A DNA stretch of 64,000 bases from Paenibacillus cellulosilyticus (GTDB taxonomy: Bacteria > Bacillota > Bacilli > Paenibacillales > Paenibacillaceae). The DNA is taken from contig NZ_QGTQ01000019.1 in the NCBI RefSeq assembly GCF_003182255.1, positions 1 to 64,000 on the forward strand, given 5' to 3'. Below are positions 8,358 to 17,048 of the stretch, in pieces (position 1 is the first letter of the stretch; each line of letters begins with the position of its first letter). The translations under genes and the position numbers were made by a program. The notes under the pieces were generated by a model, which was given only the letters and a program-made list of their open reading frames with translations, did not search any database and was not told where the DNA came from.

Positions 8358-8720
8358 TCAGTCGTGCGCAAGATGCTGTCTGGTCAGTACGAACAGCTGC
8401 TCAATATGCGTATCATCTAACGAGTAGTAGACCATCTTGCCTTCCTTACGGCGCTTGACGATACGTAGATTGCGCAAATACCGCAGCTGGTGCGAGACTG
8501 CCGACTGGCCCATGCCAAGCGCTTCGGTCAAATCGTGCACGCATAGCTCTTGAATCGATAATGCATGTATCATTCGAATTCGGGTCGGGTCGCCAAGCGC
8601 TTTGAACAGTTCAGCCATCGCTGACGCTGCCTCATCATCCAACAGCTCGTTTCTGACCCGATCTGCCGTCTCTGGGCCTGTGCCCTCACATATTGGCTCG
8701 CATTTGTCCAACGTGTCCAT
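8358..8720 (-). CDS. ArsR/SmtB-family metal-sensing repressor (CzrA-like)
   Basis: A 120-aa winged-helix repressor that should release DNA when it binds a metal ion, probably zinc or a related divalent cation. The core includes LFKALGDPTRIRMIHAL, then ELCVHDLTEALGMGQSAVSHQL with the recognition helix, and a beta-wing KRRKEGKMVYYSL. The ELCVHDL motif resembles the alpha-3 metal site of SmtB/CadC-type sensors, and the N-terminus adds CEPIC. The C-terminal THIEQLFVLTRQHLAHD supplies Asp/His residues where CzrA and SmtB have their alpha-5 site. It is divergent from the cation-efflux gene at 8884 and shares a 160-bp region with a CzrA-like operator. Which metal is sensed cannot be decided from sequence. 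Confidence 0.88.
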   Translation of the reverse strand: MDTLDKCEPICEGTGPETADRVRNELLDDEAASAMAELFKALGDPTRIRMIHALSIQELCVHDLTEALGMGQSAVSHQLRYLRNLRIVKRRKEGKMVYYSLDDTHIEQLFVLTRQHLAHD

Positions 8721-8840
8721 CGTAATCTCACCACCTGCCCCTTATTATACATGGAAATACGTATTCGTTGTCATATGGCTTATTGTGCACATCTAGGGTT
8801 GCGAACAACTTCTTCCACTGGTATGATGAGATTAATCAAT

Positions 8841-8860
8841 ATATGAGCAATCATTCATAT
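8841..8860. promoter_or_regulatory. CzrA/SmtB-type operator
   Basis: ATATGAGCAATCATTCATAT is an imperfect 12-2-12 type palindrome very close to CzrA-family operators. It sits 18 bases before the exporter ribosome binding site and would let the divergent ArsR-type protein repress the exporter. Confidence 0.65.
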
Positions 8861-8883
8861 GTTTAGTTTGGAGGGAGATGCGG

Positions 8884-9996
8884 ATGACCAGCCGCGACAG
8901 CAACGAGCAGCATAAATGTACGGAACATAAACACGACAATAAGCTCACTACGTCTCAGCATGACCAATCCAGCGACAATCATACGCATGATCATGCGAGT
9001 CACAGCGATACGTGCAGTCACGCTAAAGGAAGCGACCACAAGCACGCTCATTCCCACGACAGCCATTCCCATCACCATCATGGGCACAGCCACCATGGCC
9101 ACTCGCATCACGGCCACGTTCATGGAGGCGCGGGCAATCGGCAAGGGCTTGCAGTAGCGCTTTCCATTACCGGCGGCATTATGGTGCTTGAATTTGTTGG
9201 CGGCCTGCTGACAAACTCGCTTGCCCTGCTCAGCGATTCAGGGCATATGTTAAGCGACACCGCTGCGATTGCACTCAGCCTCCTCGCTTTCTGGTTCGCA
9301 GCGAAACCAGCAACAGCAGCGAATACGTACGGCTACCATCGCTTCGAAATATTAGCCGCCCTCTTCAATGCGCTGACGCTGTTCGTCATCGCCGGCATTA
9401 TTGGTGTCGAAGCTTACCATCGATTGAGTGAACCACCGGAAGTAGCCGGCCTGCCAATGATGGCGATCGCCGCCGTTGGTCTTCTAGCCAACCTGCTCAG
9501 CGCCTGGGCGCTTATTCGCAAGGGCGACATCGAACATAACCTAAATGTTCGCTCTGCCTATCTGCATATTCTAGGCGATGCCCTTGGTTCCGTCGGCGCC
9601 ATCGTCGCCGCGCTGCTTGTCACGCTGTTCGGCTGGAACTGGGCAGACCCCGTCGTCAGTGTTCTCGTCGCCCTGCTCATTCTGCGCAGCGCATGGGGCA
9701 TTCTGAAGTCCGTCATCCACATATTAATGGAAGGCGCTCCAGCAGACGTCGATTCCGAGGAGGTCCGCGAGACGCTGCTCAGCATTGAAGGCGTCCGCGA
9801 CATTCACGATCTGCACATCTGGACGATTACTTCAGGGCTTCCGGCCATTAGCGGTCACTTGCTTGTGCAGGAGGACATCGACTGTCAGCAAATCCTGCGG
9901 GAGGCGCTAGCGAAGCTGGAATCGCAATTCGGGCTGACGCATGCTACCTTGCAAATTGAAAAGTTTGAAGGGCTGCACCAGCCTCTGAAGGTTTAG
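8884..9996 (+). CDS. CDF-family cation exporter with His-rich N-terminus
   Basis: Cation diffusion facilitator (CzcD/ZitB type), expected to exchange Zn2+ (or Co2+/Cd2+) for protons across the membrane. Two close ATGs exist. The one at 8884 is favoured because GGAGGGAG ends 6 bases upstream; the ATG at 8878 is too close. The cytoplasmic N-terminus to about residue 80 is exceptionally rich in His and Asp. Six membrane segments follow, with SDSGHMLSD in TM2 and HILGDALGS in TM5 (the HxxxD metal site). The C-terminal domain has the expected HDLHIWTI. About 370 aa, longer than typical because of the His region. Likely controlled by the divergent repressor. Confidence 0.93.
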   Translation: MTSRDSNEQHKCTEHKHDNKLTTSQHDQSSDNHTHDHASHSDTCSHAKGSDHKHAHSHDSHSHHHHGHSHHGHSHHGHVHGGAGNRQGLAVALSITGGIMVLEFVGGLLTNSLALLSDSGHMLSDTAAIALSLLAFWFAAKPATAANTYGYHRFEILAALFNALTLFVIAGIIGVEAYHRLSEPPEVAGLPMMAIAAVGLLANLLSAWALIRKGDIEHNLNVRSAYLHILGDALGSVGAIVAALLVTLFGWNWADPVVSVLVALLILRSAWGILKSVIHILMEGAPADVDSEEVRETLLSIEGVRDIHDLHIWTITSGLPAISGHLLVQEDIDCQQILREALAKLESQFGLTHATLQIEKFEGLHQPLKV

Positions 9997-10043
9997 GGGC
10001 GTTGCCCCTTGACCCCCCTTTATTTAATCCGAAACTGAATAAT

Positions 10044-10235
10044 CTCCACCCACCTGAACCCCAAGATTTCTACCCACCCAAACCCTCGAGACTTCTACCC
10101 ACCCAAACCCTCCCTGCTAGGGAGGGCCCCATGGGACTCCCGTCCCCTGGACCCCGGAAGGGGATGGTGGCGGGACAGAGACGTTGGTGAGATGCTGCGT
10201 GCTGGGGGTCGCGTGACCCTTTGGGTCATAGCTTT
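10044..10235 (+). repeat. GC-rich dispersed repeat, copy A
   Basis: Starts with three tandem versions of a CYNCCCACC(C/T)(A/G)AACCC motif, continues through a hairpin CCTCCCTGCTAGGGAGG, a GGGACTCCCGTCCCCTGG segment and CCCCGGAAG, and ends near a GTCGCGTG...AGCTTT hairpin (about 10207-10234). The same series appears in reverse orientation at 25735-25885, and the end part again near 22260. No ribosome binding site supports the proline-rich frame that crosses it. Confidence 0.75.
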
Positions 10236-10312
10236 TGGTTGGTGCTCGTTAGAGTGCTAAGAACGAAAATTCAAATCGAAAGCATTAAACGAAAATAATG
10301 AACGAAACAAAC

Positions 10313-10361
10313 AAAAAAGCTGCCTCTATCCGCTGTTTGTGCATCGGATAGAGGCAGCTTT
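10313..10361. terminator. Bidirectional terminator between exporter and bcp
   Basis: A perfect 17-bp hairpin: AAAGCTGCCTCTATCCG (10316-10332) pairs with CGGATAGAGGCAGCTTT (10345-10361), with an A-run before it. It serves bcp on the minus strand and could stop plus-strand transcription. Confidence 0.9.
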
Positions 10362-10379
10362 CCTTCATTATAATGGTAC

Positions 10380-10880
10380 TTATTTCTTCGACTTGGGCTT
10401 GGCGGCGGCTTCGATTGCCGCGAGGACCGTGTCGACATGGCCTTTGACTCGGATGTTGCGCCACTCTTCAATGAGCACGCCCTTCTCATTAATGAGGAAA
10501 GTCGAACGGACGATGCCCATATATTCGCGGCCGTAGAGCTTCTTCAGCTGCCAGACGCCGAACTGCTCGCACACTTGATTGTTCGGATCGGCCAGTAGTA
10601 CGTACGGCAGATCATACTTGGCGATGAACCGTTCATGCCGTGCTACATCATCGGTGCTGATGCCGATGATAACCGTATTATGTGCGCTCAGCTTCTCGGT
10701 CGCATCCCGAAAATCGCAAGCCTCCTGCGTACACGCTGTCGTCATATCCTTCGGGTAGAAGAAAATGATGACCTTCTTCCCTATATAGTCGCTTAGCGAG
10801 ACCGTTCCCCCGCCAGAGCCTTCAAGTGTAAAATCCGAAACTTTGCGCCCTAGCTCTACAGGTTTAAGCTTTTTCCCCAT
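10380..10880 (-). CDS. bcp: Thioredoxin-dependent peroxiredoxin (Bcp/PrxQ)
   Basis: Reduces hydrogen and alkyl peroxides with electrons from thioredoxin. The peroxidatic Cys lies in YPKDMTTACTQEACDF, where the usual P-x-x-x-(T/S)-x-x-C pattern is followed four residues later by the resolving Cys, as in PrxQ. The fold continues with GISTDD, an ADPNNQVCEQFGV segment with a third Cys, and RSTFLINEKG. Start chosen at ATG 10880 with GGTGGGG upstream, giving 166 aa; a longer frame to 10922 lacks a ribosome binding site. The C-terminus is Lys/Ala-rich. It is monocistronic, ending at the strong hairpin at 10313. Confidence 0.94.
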   Translation of the reverse strand: MGKKLKPVELGRKVSDFTLEGSGGGTVSLSDYIGKKVIIFFYPKDMTTACTQEACDFRDATEKLSAHNTVIIGISTDDVARHERFIAKYDLPYVLLADPNNQVCEQFGVWQLKKLYGREYMGIVRSTFLINEKGVLIEEWRNIRVKGHVDTVLAAIEAAAKPKSKK

Positions 10881-10980
10881 TTCATCCCCACCTTGTGTCC
10901 ATCCAACTGTTGATTCCTTCATTATACATGATGGACGCCGTGGATACGAAATGTCTCAGCATTGGGTGCTGTTCCTTCTA

Positions 10981-13209
10981 TTAATGAGACGCCGCAGAAG
11001 ACGGCTCCTTCACTTCTTCGTGTTTGCCCGGCCAGAATGCTACACGGCCGAGCAGCGCCGTTATGGCAGGCACGAGGAACGGCCTTACGATGAACGTATC
11101 GAGCAGCACGCCAACCGCTGTTACGATACCGAAGTGAACGAGCACTTGAATCGGCAGCGACGCGAGTACCGCGAACGTACCTGCGAGAATGATGCCTGCT
11201 GACGTAATAACGGAGCCCGTCTCACTGACGCCTTCGCTGATTGCCTGCTTGAGCGGCATCCGCTTTCTTTTCTCCCAGATGCTTGAGATCATGAAGATGT
11301 TGTAGTCCTCACCGAGCGCAACCAGGAACACGAACGCGTACAGCGGGATGGAACCAGACATGGCATCCGCCCCCAGCACATAGTGAATAATAATCCAACC
11401 GAGGCCCAGCGCGGCAAAATAGGACAAAATAACGGTGCCGATCAAATACGCCGTCGCCACGACGGAACGCAGATAGATGAGCAGCAGCAGCGTAATGAGA
11501 CCGATGACGACCGGGATAATGATCCGCGTATCGCGATCTCCTGTTACCTTCGTATCATACTGCTCCGCCGTCTGACCACCGATCCATACCCGATCATCAG
11601 CAGCACTGTCACTGCTGGATGCAGTCAATGCGGCAGCCGCTTCTTCACGCAGCTGCGGAATGAGCTCCATCGCTTCCAGCGAGTATGGATTCATCGTTAA
11701 GTTGATGTCCATCGCAGCGATGTTGGTGTTCACCTGTCCTTGCTCAGGTTCCGATACGCTCGCTACGTAAGGAAGCTTCGATAAACGCTCAGACACAGCC
11801 TTTACATCGCTTCCCTCCGTATCAACAATGACACGTACCGGTGCAAGACTGCCTTCTGAGAACTGCTCACCGATGACCTTAAATCCTTCGCGGGATTCCA
11901 TATCAGACGGGAACGAGGACAGAATATCGAATGTTACTTTCATTTGCGATGAGAAGCCTGCTAATACGCCAAGCACGATAACCGTCGAGAGCACGACAGC
12001 CCATGGGCGGCGAACGACGAGACGACCAATTCGGCCAGCACGAGCAGCCTTCTTAGCGGGTACTGGCTTCCCTTTCTTCCGTGCACGTTCTGCAATCATC
12101 TCAGCCGTACGCGGTACGAATGGATAGAACGATGTGCGGCCAAAGATCGCAAGCAGCGCTGGTACAAGCGTCAGACTGGCGATTGCCATAATAAGAATCG
12201 ATAAACTGAATGGTACAGCGAACCGGTGGTAAGCACCGTATTGCGCGAACAGCAGCGCCGACAACGACAGTACAACCGTCAAGCCGCTCATCGCAATAGC
12301 GCCTGCCGAGCCAGTCAATGCCTTCAGCAGCGCTTCTCGCTTGCTCTCGACTTCACCTAGATGATGGCGGAACTGCGAGATAAGGAACAAGCAGTAGTCT
12401 GTTCCTGCACCAAACAACAGCACTGTCATAATGGAAATGCCCTGCGAGTCGATTGTAATCCAGCCCTCACGCGCCATCGCACCAAGGATTGGTCCAACTA
12501 CCATATAAGCGAATCCAACCGCAATAAGCGGTATGAATGCCAGCACAGGCGAACGATAGATAAGCAGCAAAATAATTAGGACAAGCAGTACCGTCCCCAA
12601 GAGCAGCGACACGTCTGCGTTCTTGAACAAGCCAGTCGCATCAACTTGGATGCCGACAGGACCCGTAATGCGGGCACTGAGCGCATCTGCAGCATCTGTC
12701 TCTGTATTAAACGGATCGCCGCCCAGCGTCGCTGCCGCATCCTCACGAAGCTGATCGAGGCTCTCCTTCATTGTCTCCGTATCAGCACCTGCAGCGAACA
12801 GAACTGGCGCTACAATTGTACTGCCATCTTCAGATAGCTCGGCCTGAAGCGCAGGCATTGGCAGCTTGTGCAGCGGTGGTACGCCAACCTGCTCCGGCAG
12901 CGGTGCTGCCTCCCATTGCGCGGTCAGCTTCTGCAAACCTGCTAGGTCGTCAGCGGTTAACCCGCCTTCGCGATGCAATACGAGCAGTGCAGGCGTTCCA
13001 CTGTCGCTCGGAAATTCTGTTGCATCTACTGCTGCGGCTTGCACAGATGGCTTTGTATCGCTCAGGTTAGCCGCATTGTTCGCTTCCTCATCACCGACTG
13101 CGGGCAGCGTGACCGTTAGGACGACCGCCAGCACCAGCCAGACGAGAAGTGTAATCCACCGCCCTTTTTTCCCCGTCACCGAGGAGTAAAAACGTTCATA
13201 CATAGGCAT
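10981..13209 (-). CDS. MMPL/RND-family membrane transporter (YdfJ type)
   Basis: Large exporter of the RND superfamily, with substrates likely to be lipids or drugs. 742 aa from ATG 13209 (GGAGG 7 bases upstream). Topology is one N-terminal membrane helix, a large outside loop with the RITGPVG segment, five helices containing GAGTDYCLFLISQFR, a cytoplasmic Lys-rich segment, then the second half with another helix, an outside loop and five helices containing LGEDYNIFMISSIWEKR. The two GTDY/GEDY motifs match the proton-relay aspartates of MMPL proteins. Divergent from the TetR gene at 13337; the palindrome between them lies inside this gene's promoter, so repression by TetR is likely. Confidence 0.93.
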   Translation of the reverse strand: MPMYERFYSSVTGKKGRWITLLVWLVLAVVLTVTLPAVGDEEANNAANLSDTKPSVQAAAVDATEFPSDSGTPALLVLHREGGLTADDLAGLQKLTAQWEAAPLPEQVGVPPLHKLPMPALQAELSEDGSTIVAPVLFAAGADTETMKESLDQLREDAAATLGGDPFNTETDAADALSARITGPVGIQVDATGLFKNADVSLLLGTVLLVLIILLLIYRSPVLAFIPLIAVGFAYMVVGPILGAMAREGWITIDSQGISIMTVLLFGAGTDYCLFLISQFRHHLGEVESKREALLKALTGSAGAIAMSGLTVVLSLSALLFAQYGAYHRFAVPFSLSILIMAIASLTLVPALLAIFGRTSFYPFVPRTAEMIAERARKKGKPVPAKKAARAGRIGRLVVRRPWAVVLSTVIVLGVLAGFSSQMKVTFDILSSFPSDMESREGFKVIGEQFSEGSLAPVRVIVDTEGSDVKAVSERLSKLPYVASVSEPEQGQVNTNIAAMDINLTMNPYSLEAMELIPQLREEAAAALTASSSDSAADDRVWIGGQTAEQYDTKVTGDRDTRIIIPVVIGLITLLLLIYLRSVVATAYLIGTVILSYFAALGLGWIIIHYVLGADAMSGSIPLYAFVFLVALGEDYNIFMISSIWEKRKRMPLKQAISEGVSETGSVITSAGIILAGTFAVLASLPIQVLVHFGIVTAVGVLLDTFIVRPFLVPAITALLGRVAFWPGKHEEVKEPSSAASH

Positions 13210-13261
13210 CTTGCATCCTCCGTTCATACTTCATGCTATAATAATGGATATCGAGCTATTT

Positions 13262-13294
13262 TTAATTATATATACCGTACGGTTAATTAATCAA
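13262..13294 (-). promoter_or_regulatory. Transporter promoter with TetR operator in the spacer
   Basis: Minus strand: TTGATT (13289-13294), 18-base spacer, TATAAT (13265-13270). The spacer carries the perfect palindrome ACCGTACGGT (13274-13283), extended by TTAATTA-like flanks. Such a position would block RNA polymerase when TetR is bound. Confidence 0.75.
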
Positions 13295-13336
13295 TGTCTG
13301 TATTCGAATTTTTTGTTAAATGAAGGTGTCTAACAT

Positions 13337-13954
13337 ATGAAGAATGCACGTCCAACAAAAGCGCTCGGTCGTCCGAAGCGCAGTGAACAGGATGCGCCGA
13401 CGCGCGATACCATTATTCAGATCGCTTCCCGTCTGTTCTTGGAGAATGGCTATGAGCCGATTTCCTTGAATCAAATCGCGGTGCAATGCGGCATGACGAA
13501 GGCTTCTCTCTACTACCACTTCGCCAACAAGGCGGAGTTGTTCACGGAGTCACTTATTTGGATGCTTACTCGTGCCCGCATGAGCACGGAGAAGCTGCTG
13601 CATGAGGCCAGTGACTTGAAGAGCGGGCTCGAGACGCTGGCCATTATCAAAATGTCCACCCAGCACATGGACTTCGAATCCATCATGCGTGAGTCGTCGA
13701 GCAACCTTACCGAGGAGCAGCTGACTCGTATACGTGAGACAGAGCATAATCTACATGATGTGCTCGCGATTCATTTTCAAGCTGCGATGGACAAAGGCCA
13801 TATGCGGCAAGCGAATCCGCTGCTGTTGGCGCATACGCTGAGCGCGATGCTGATGCTTGGCAATCGGCAGGAACCTGCCGATTTGTTCGAATCGGTGCCG
13901 GAGCTGGCGAAGGCGATCATCGATCTGTTCTGGAACGGCGTCACGCCTGAGTAA
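13337..13954 (+). CDS. TetR-family repressor of the adjacent MMPL transporter
   Basis: 205-aa regulator with an N-terminal helix-turn-helix (IIQIASRLFLENGYEPISLNQIA, then MTKASLYYHFANKAELF, about residues 25-70) and a variable ligand-binding C-terminal domain. Start ATG 13337 with GAAGGTG upstream. Divergently transcribed from the transporter with an operator-like palindrome between them, so it probably represses both. The ligand is unknown. It ends at a large hairpin shared with the ABC genes. Confidence 0.92.
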   Translation: MKNARPTKALGRPKRSEQDAPTRDTIIQIASRLFLENGYEPISLNQIAVQCGMTKASLYYHFANKAELFTESLIWMLTRARMSTEKLLHEASDLKSGLETLAIIKMSTQHMDFESIMRESSSNLTEEQLTRIRETEHNLHDVLAIHFQAAMDKGHMRQANPLLLAHTLSAMLMLGNRQEPADLFESVPELAKAIIDLFWNGVTPE

Positions 13955-13974
13955 ATGTTACTGCCATAGAACGA

Positions 13975-14032
13975 ACAAGGAGCTATCCCAGCGGTTATCG
14001 ACGAAGATAACCGGCTGTGGACAGCTCCTTGT
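13975..14032. terminator. Bidirectional hairpin between TetR and ABC genes
   Basis: Outer arms ACAAGGAGCT and AGCTCCTTGT (10 of 10), with an inner stem GGTTATC/GATAACC. It separates the convergent TetR gene and ABC operon. Confidence 0.8.
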
Positions 14033-14049
14033 TCTACTTAGTAGTAAAT

Positions 14050-14129
14050 GTTCAAAAAGCTCGGTTTTCAGCACCGAGAAGGTTGGATCACATTGTTATA
14101 CTTCGTGATCGAAAGCGGACTTTTTGAAC
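14050..14129. repeat. MITE-like repeat, copy 2 (medium form)
   Basis: 80 bp with terminal inverted repeats GTTCAAAAAG and CTTTTTGAAC. It shares the left part (CGGTTTTCAGCACCGAGAAG, then GTT) with copy 3, and the right part (TTCGTGATC, then GCGGACTTTTTGAAC) with copies 1 and 3. It ends 7 bases before the stop codon of the minus-strand permease, as copy 1 does beside nrdF. Confidence 0.8.
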
Positions 14130-14136
14130 GACCGCT

Positions 14137-14928
14137 CTATGATCCCGCTCCGCGGTACCGCTTCACACCAGTATTCCATACGAACAGCCCGATCGCAAAC
14201 ACGATCACACCGACGAGCGGCGTGTACAAGGCAAGCGACGCCATATCATCATGCTTCGCATCGAGGAAGTACGACGCTGGAATGATGCCCACGAAAGCGA
14301 ATGGCAGCACCCACGTAAGGACGAATCGGATAATACGGCTGTAGATGTTGACGGGATAACGCCCGTAGTTCTGAATGTTGTACATGAGCGGCAGGATGCC
14401 TGTCGGCGCGTCCGAATAAAACGAGATCGCGGTCAAAGCCGTGTACAGCCCCATATAAATGAGCACTGCGCCAAGCGTGAGCAGCGCCATCATCGGAACG
14501 TACCACCAATGGAACACGAGATCGAGCTGTCCCCAGCTGATCGCCATGATCAGAATGCCGATGAACGATCCAAACAGCGACGGGGGGTCCATATTTTCCA
14601 GCGTCACTTGGAACAGGTTATGTGCCGGACGCGTCAGGATACGGTCCATCTCGCCCTTCGCAATGTATCGATCTGCGAAATTCCATAGATTAAAGAACGT
14701 CCCGAAGATACCGAACGGCACCATGAAAAATCCGTATACGAATACAACCTCTGCCTCCGACCAGCCGCCAAGCGACTCGGTCTGTTGGAAGACGATTAGA
14801 ATGAAAATCAGGTTGACCCCCTGGAACAACAGATCCGACAGCACCTCGATCCAGAAGTCAGCCCGGTAAGTAAGACGAGTCTTGGCGTAGTTCTTCAGGT
14901 ATTCCCAAAATAAAGACAAATATAGCAT
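14137..14928 (-). CDS. ABC-2 type exporter permease (COG3694-like)
   Basis: Membrane subunit of a putative exporter, 263 aa with about six hydrophobic segments. The open frame extends upstream into the neighbouring permease; I start at ATG 14928 (MLYLSLFWEYLKNY), which follows the upstream stop by 8 bases with GGGGG ahead. Recognisable parts are the amphipathic N-terminus YAKTRLTYRADFW, GEMDRILTRPAHNLFQVTLE and a C-terminal Gly/Ala/Ser end. Forms one operon with the second permease and the ATPase. Substrate unknown; related operons are annotated only as multidrug-like exporters. Its stop codon abuts a MITE-like repeat. Confidence 0.88.
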   Translation of the reverse strand: MLYLSLFWEYLKNYAKTRLTYRADFWIEVLSDLLFQGVNLIFILIVFQQTESLGGWSEAEVVFVYGFFMVPFGIFGTFFNLWNFADRYIAKGEMDRILTRPAHNLFQVTLENMDPPSLFGSFIGILIMAISWGQLDLVFHWWYVPMMALLTLGAVLIYMGLYTALTAISFYSDAPTGILPLMYNIQNYGRYPVNIYSRIIRFVLTWVLPFAFVGIIPASYFLDAKHDDMASLALYTPLVGVIVFAIGLFVWNTGVKRYRGAGS

Positions 14929-14936
14929 CGCGATCG

Positions 14937-15731
14937 TTAACCCCCTTGCACGAACAGCCGCGTCCGCGCCGCCCGCCATGTCAGCAGAATCGGCACGAGC
15001 AGCACGACGAACCAAATGACCTGCACACCCAGCACACCCCATGCTTCCGAGAGCGGCGTTCGGCCTGTGAACACTGCAGTTGGCAGATAGGTAATCGCCT
15101 GAAACGGCAGCCAATTCATCGCGACCGACAGCCAGCCTGGGAAAAATGCGATCGGTACGACTACACCCGAGAATAGGTCGACGATAACCCGCTTCATGCG
15201 CATCATGCCCTCGTTATTTTCAACGAAGAAGGCGAACAAGCCGGTCAGCATATTGATCTGCGTATTAATAAGAAAGGCGAAGAACAGCATGACGAGGTAA
15301 ATCGCCCATACCTTCGGATCGGTTGGGAGTGATACCGGGAACAACAGGCACACAATGACCATGCCCGGAACCATGAACAGAAGCAGGCGGAAGATTCCTT
15401 CGCCGAAGCCCTGCATCAGCTTCACCGCAAGGTAAGAATACGGTCTGATCAGCTGTACCGCAACGCTGCCATCTCGAATTTCATTGGCGATCTCCCGATC
15501 GAGATTGTTGAAGTAAAATGCCCGAGCCATCCAAGATACGGCCACATACGTCGTCATCTGGGCTACCGTGAAGCCCGCCAGCACCTGCTTGTCACCATAG
15601 ATTGCCTGCCATAAGAAATAATAAGCGCCGATATTGATTGCATAGATGATGATGCCACTGTAGTAGTTCACCCGATAAGCGAGCATCATGAGGAAGCGAA
15701 TACGGATAAAATCAACATAAGCGCTCATCAT
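14937..15731 (-). CDS. ABC-2 type exporter permease (COG4587-like)
   Basis: 264-aa membrane subunit with about six helices, containing NLDREIANEIRDGSVAVQLI and RPYSYLAVKLMQ, a conserved cytoplasmic loop in this permease class. The start overlaps the ATPase stop by 4 bases (ATGA), typical of coupled translation. With the neighbouring permease it should make a heterodimeric channel for the ATPase at 15728. Confidence 0.9.
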   Translation of the reverse strand: MMSAYVDFIRIRFLMMLAYRVNYYSGIIIYAINIGAYYFLWQAIYGDKQVLAGFTVAQMTTYVAVSWMARAFYFNNLDREIANEIRDGSVAVQLIRPYSYLAVKLMQGFGEGIFRLLLFMVPGMVIVCLLFPVSLPTDPKVWAIYLVMLFFAFLINTQINMLTGLFAFFVENNEGMMRMKRVIVDLFSGVVVPIAFFPGWLSVAMNWLPFQAITYLPTAVFTGRTPLSEAWGVLGVQVIWFVVLLVPILLTWRAARTRLFVQGG

Positions 15732-16804
15732 GACCGTGCCGCCCCGCTAATCGCTGTATCATCCTCAAGCGCAGCCGCTGCCGCTGCCTTCGTCTCCGCG
15801 CTGCCCGACTGATAAATCGCACGGACAATCTCGTCGGTATTCGTCTCCATGATCTTAATATCGCGGATATCAACAGAGGAGCCGACAACACGTGCAAGCG
15901 CATCGGATACGTTAATTTCGTTAGGCAGCCACATCGCCGCTTCTACCCCGTTCTCCAGCGTCCACGATACACCGGTAAGCCCTTCCGTTAATGTCCGCAA
16001 ACGGTCCGTCGTAACCGCGGAGCCGAATTGGAACTTGATCTCCCGACCTTTGCTCCAACGCGATTTCAAATCCTCCAGCCCGCCGTCATAAATAATGCGT
16101 CCATCGTCCAGCATAATAACGCGCGAGCACAACGCTTCAATATCCTGCAAATCATGAGTGGTTAGCAGAATGGTCGTACCATGCTCCTTGTTCATGCCCT
16201 TCAGAAACTCGCGGATTTCGGTTTTCACGATAATATCTAGGCCGATCGTCGGCTCGTCCAAGAACAGAATCGACGGGTTATGAAGCAGCGAAGCAACAAG
16301 CTCGCAGCGCATCCGCTGGCCAAGGCTCAGCTTCCGAACCGGACGATTGAGCAGTTCGCCAAGCTGCAGCCGCTCCACCAATTCATCGAGCCTGCGGCGG
16401 AAATCCGCCTCTGGCACCCGATATACTTTGCGCAGCAGCTGGAACGATTCGATAACGCCGATGTCCCACCAAAGCTGCGAGCGCTGTCCGAAGACGACGC
16501 CAATTTCTTTGACGAATTTCTCCCGTTCCTTATGCGGCACGAAACCGTTCACGCGCAGCTGGCCGGAGGTCGGTACGAGAATGCCTGTCAGCATTTTGAT
16601 CGTGGTCGACTTGCCTGCTCCGTTCTCGCCGATGTAGCCACAAATTTCTCCTTGCGGGATTTGGAACGTAATATCTTTAACCGCCGTTACTTCTCGGTAT
16701 TCGCGTTTGAACAAATCCTTCAACGCGCCCCCGAGACCGGCGCGGTTATTCTGCACCTTGAACTGTTTGCGTAAATCTTGAACATCAATTGCAAGCCTAG
16801 ACAC
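15728..16804 (-). CDS. ABC exporter ATPase (COG4586-like)
   Basis: Nucleotide-binding subunit of the exporter, 358 aa. Walker A is GENGAGKSTTIKML (about residue 58), the signature is LSLGQRMRCEL (about 158), Walker B is ILFLDEPTIGLD and the switch region is TTHDLQDIEALC. The unusual LSLGQRMRCEL signature is typical of this ATPase subgroup. Beyond residue 240 there is a C-terminal extension of about 110 aa, ending in an Ala/Asp-rich tail, common in these proteins. The start is GTG 16804 with AAAGGGG 9 bases upstream. First gene of the three-gene minus-strand operon. Confidence 0.92.
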   Translation of the reverse strand: MSRLAIDVQDLRKQFKVQNNRAGLGGALKDLFKREYREVTAVKDITFQIPQGEICGYIGENGAGKSTTIKMLTGILVPTSGQLRVNGFVPHKEREKFVKEIGVVFGQRSQLWWDIGVIESFQLLRKVYRVPEADFRRRLDELVERLQLGELLNRPVRKLSLGQRMRCELVASLLHNPSILFLDEPTIGLDIIVKTEIREFLKGMNKEHGTTILLTTHDLQDIEALCSRVIMLDDGRIIYDGGLEDLKSRWSKGREIKFQFGSAVTTDRLRTLTEGLTGVSWTLENGVEAAMWLPNEINVSDALARVVGSSVDIRDIKIMETNTDEIVRAIYQSGSAETKAAAAAALEDDTAISGAARS

Positions 16805-16949
16805 TATGTTGAACCCCTTTCTGCCTTACTCATCTAAAGTTGAGGGCTTATAAAGTTTTATTTTTCGATAAAACCTATATCTAAATGCACCTGATTATCG
16901 CCAAAAGACCTACATGAAGGTTTTCTCATTGTTGGTAATTCAATAAAAC

Positions 16950-16979
16950 TTGATTCCTTGTGCCCCTGCGCTTTATAAT
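16950..16979 (+). promoter_or_regulatory. Promoter of the LCP gene
   Basis: TTGATT (16950-16955), 18-base spacer, TATAAT (16974-16979), about 70 bases before the LCP start codon. Confidence 0.65.
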
Positions 16980-17048
16980 TTTAGGATGTGTAATCTGTAT
17001 TTGTTTCAGATGCACAAGAAAGCATACTCCAAAAAGGAGCGACATTCA

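Noticed and set aside
10002-10190. Pro-rich 62-aa protein
   Set aside because: Lies within the dispersed GC-rich repeat; no ribosome binding site; the similar part in copy B is in another context.
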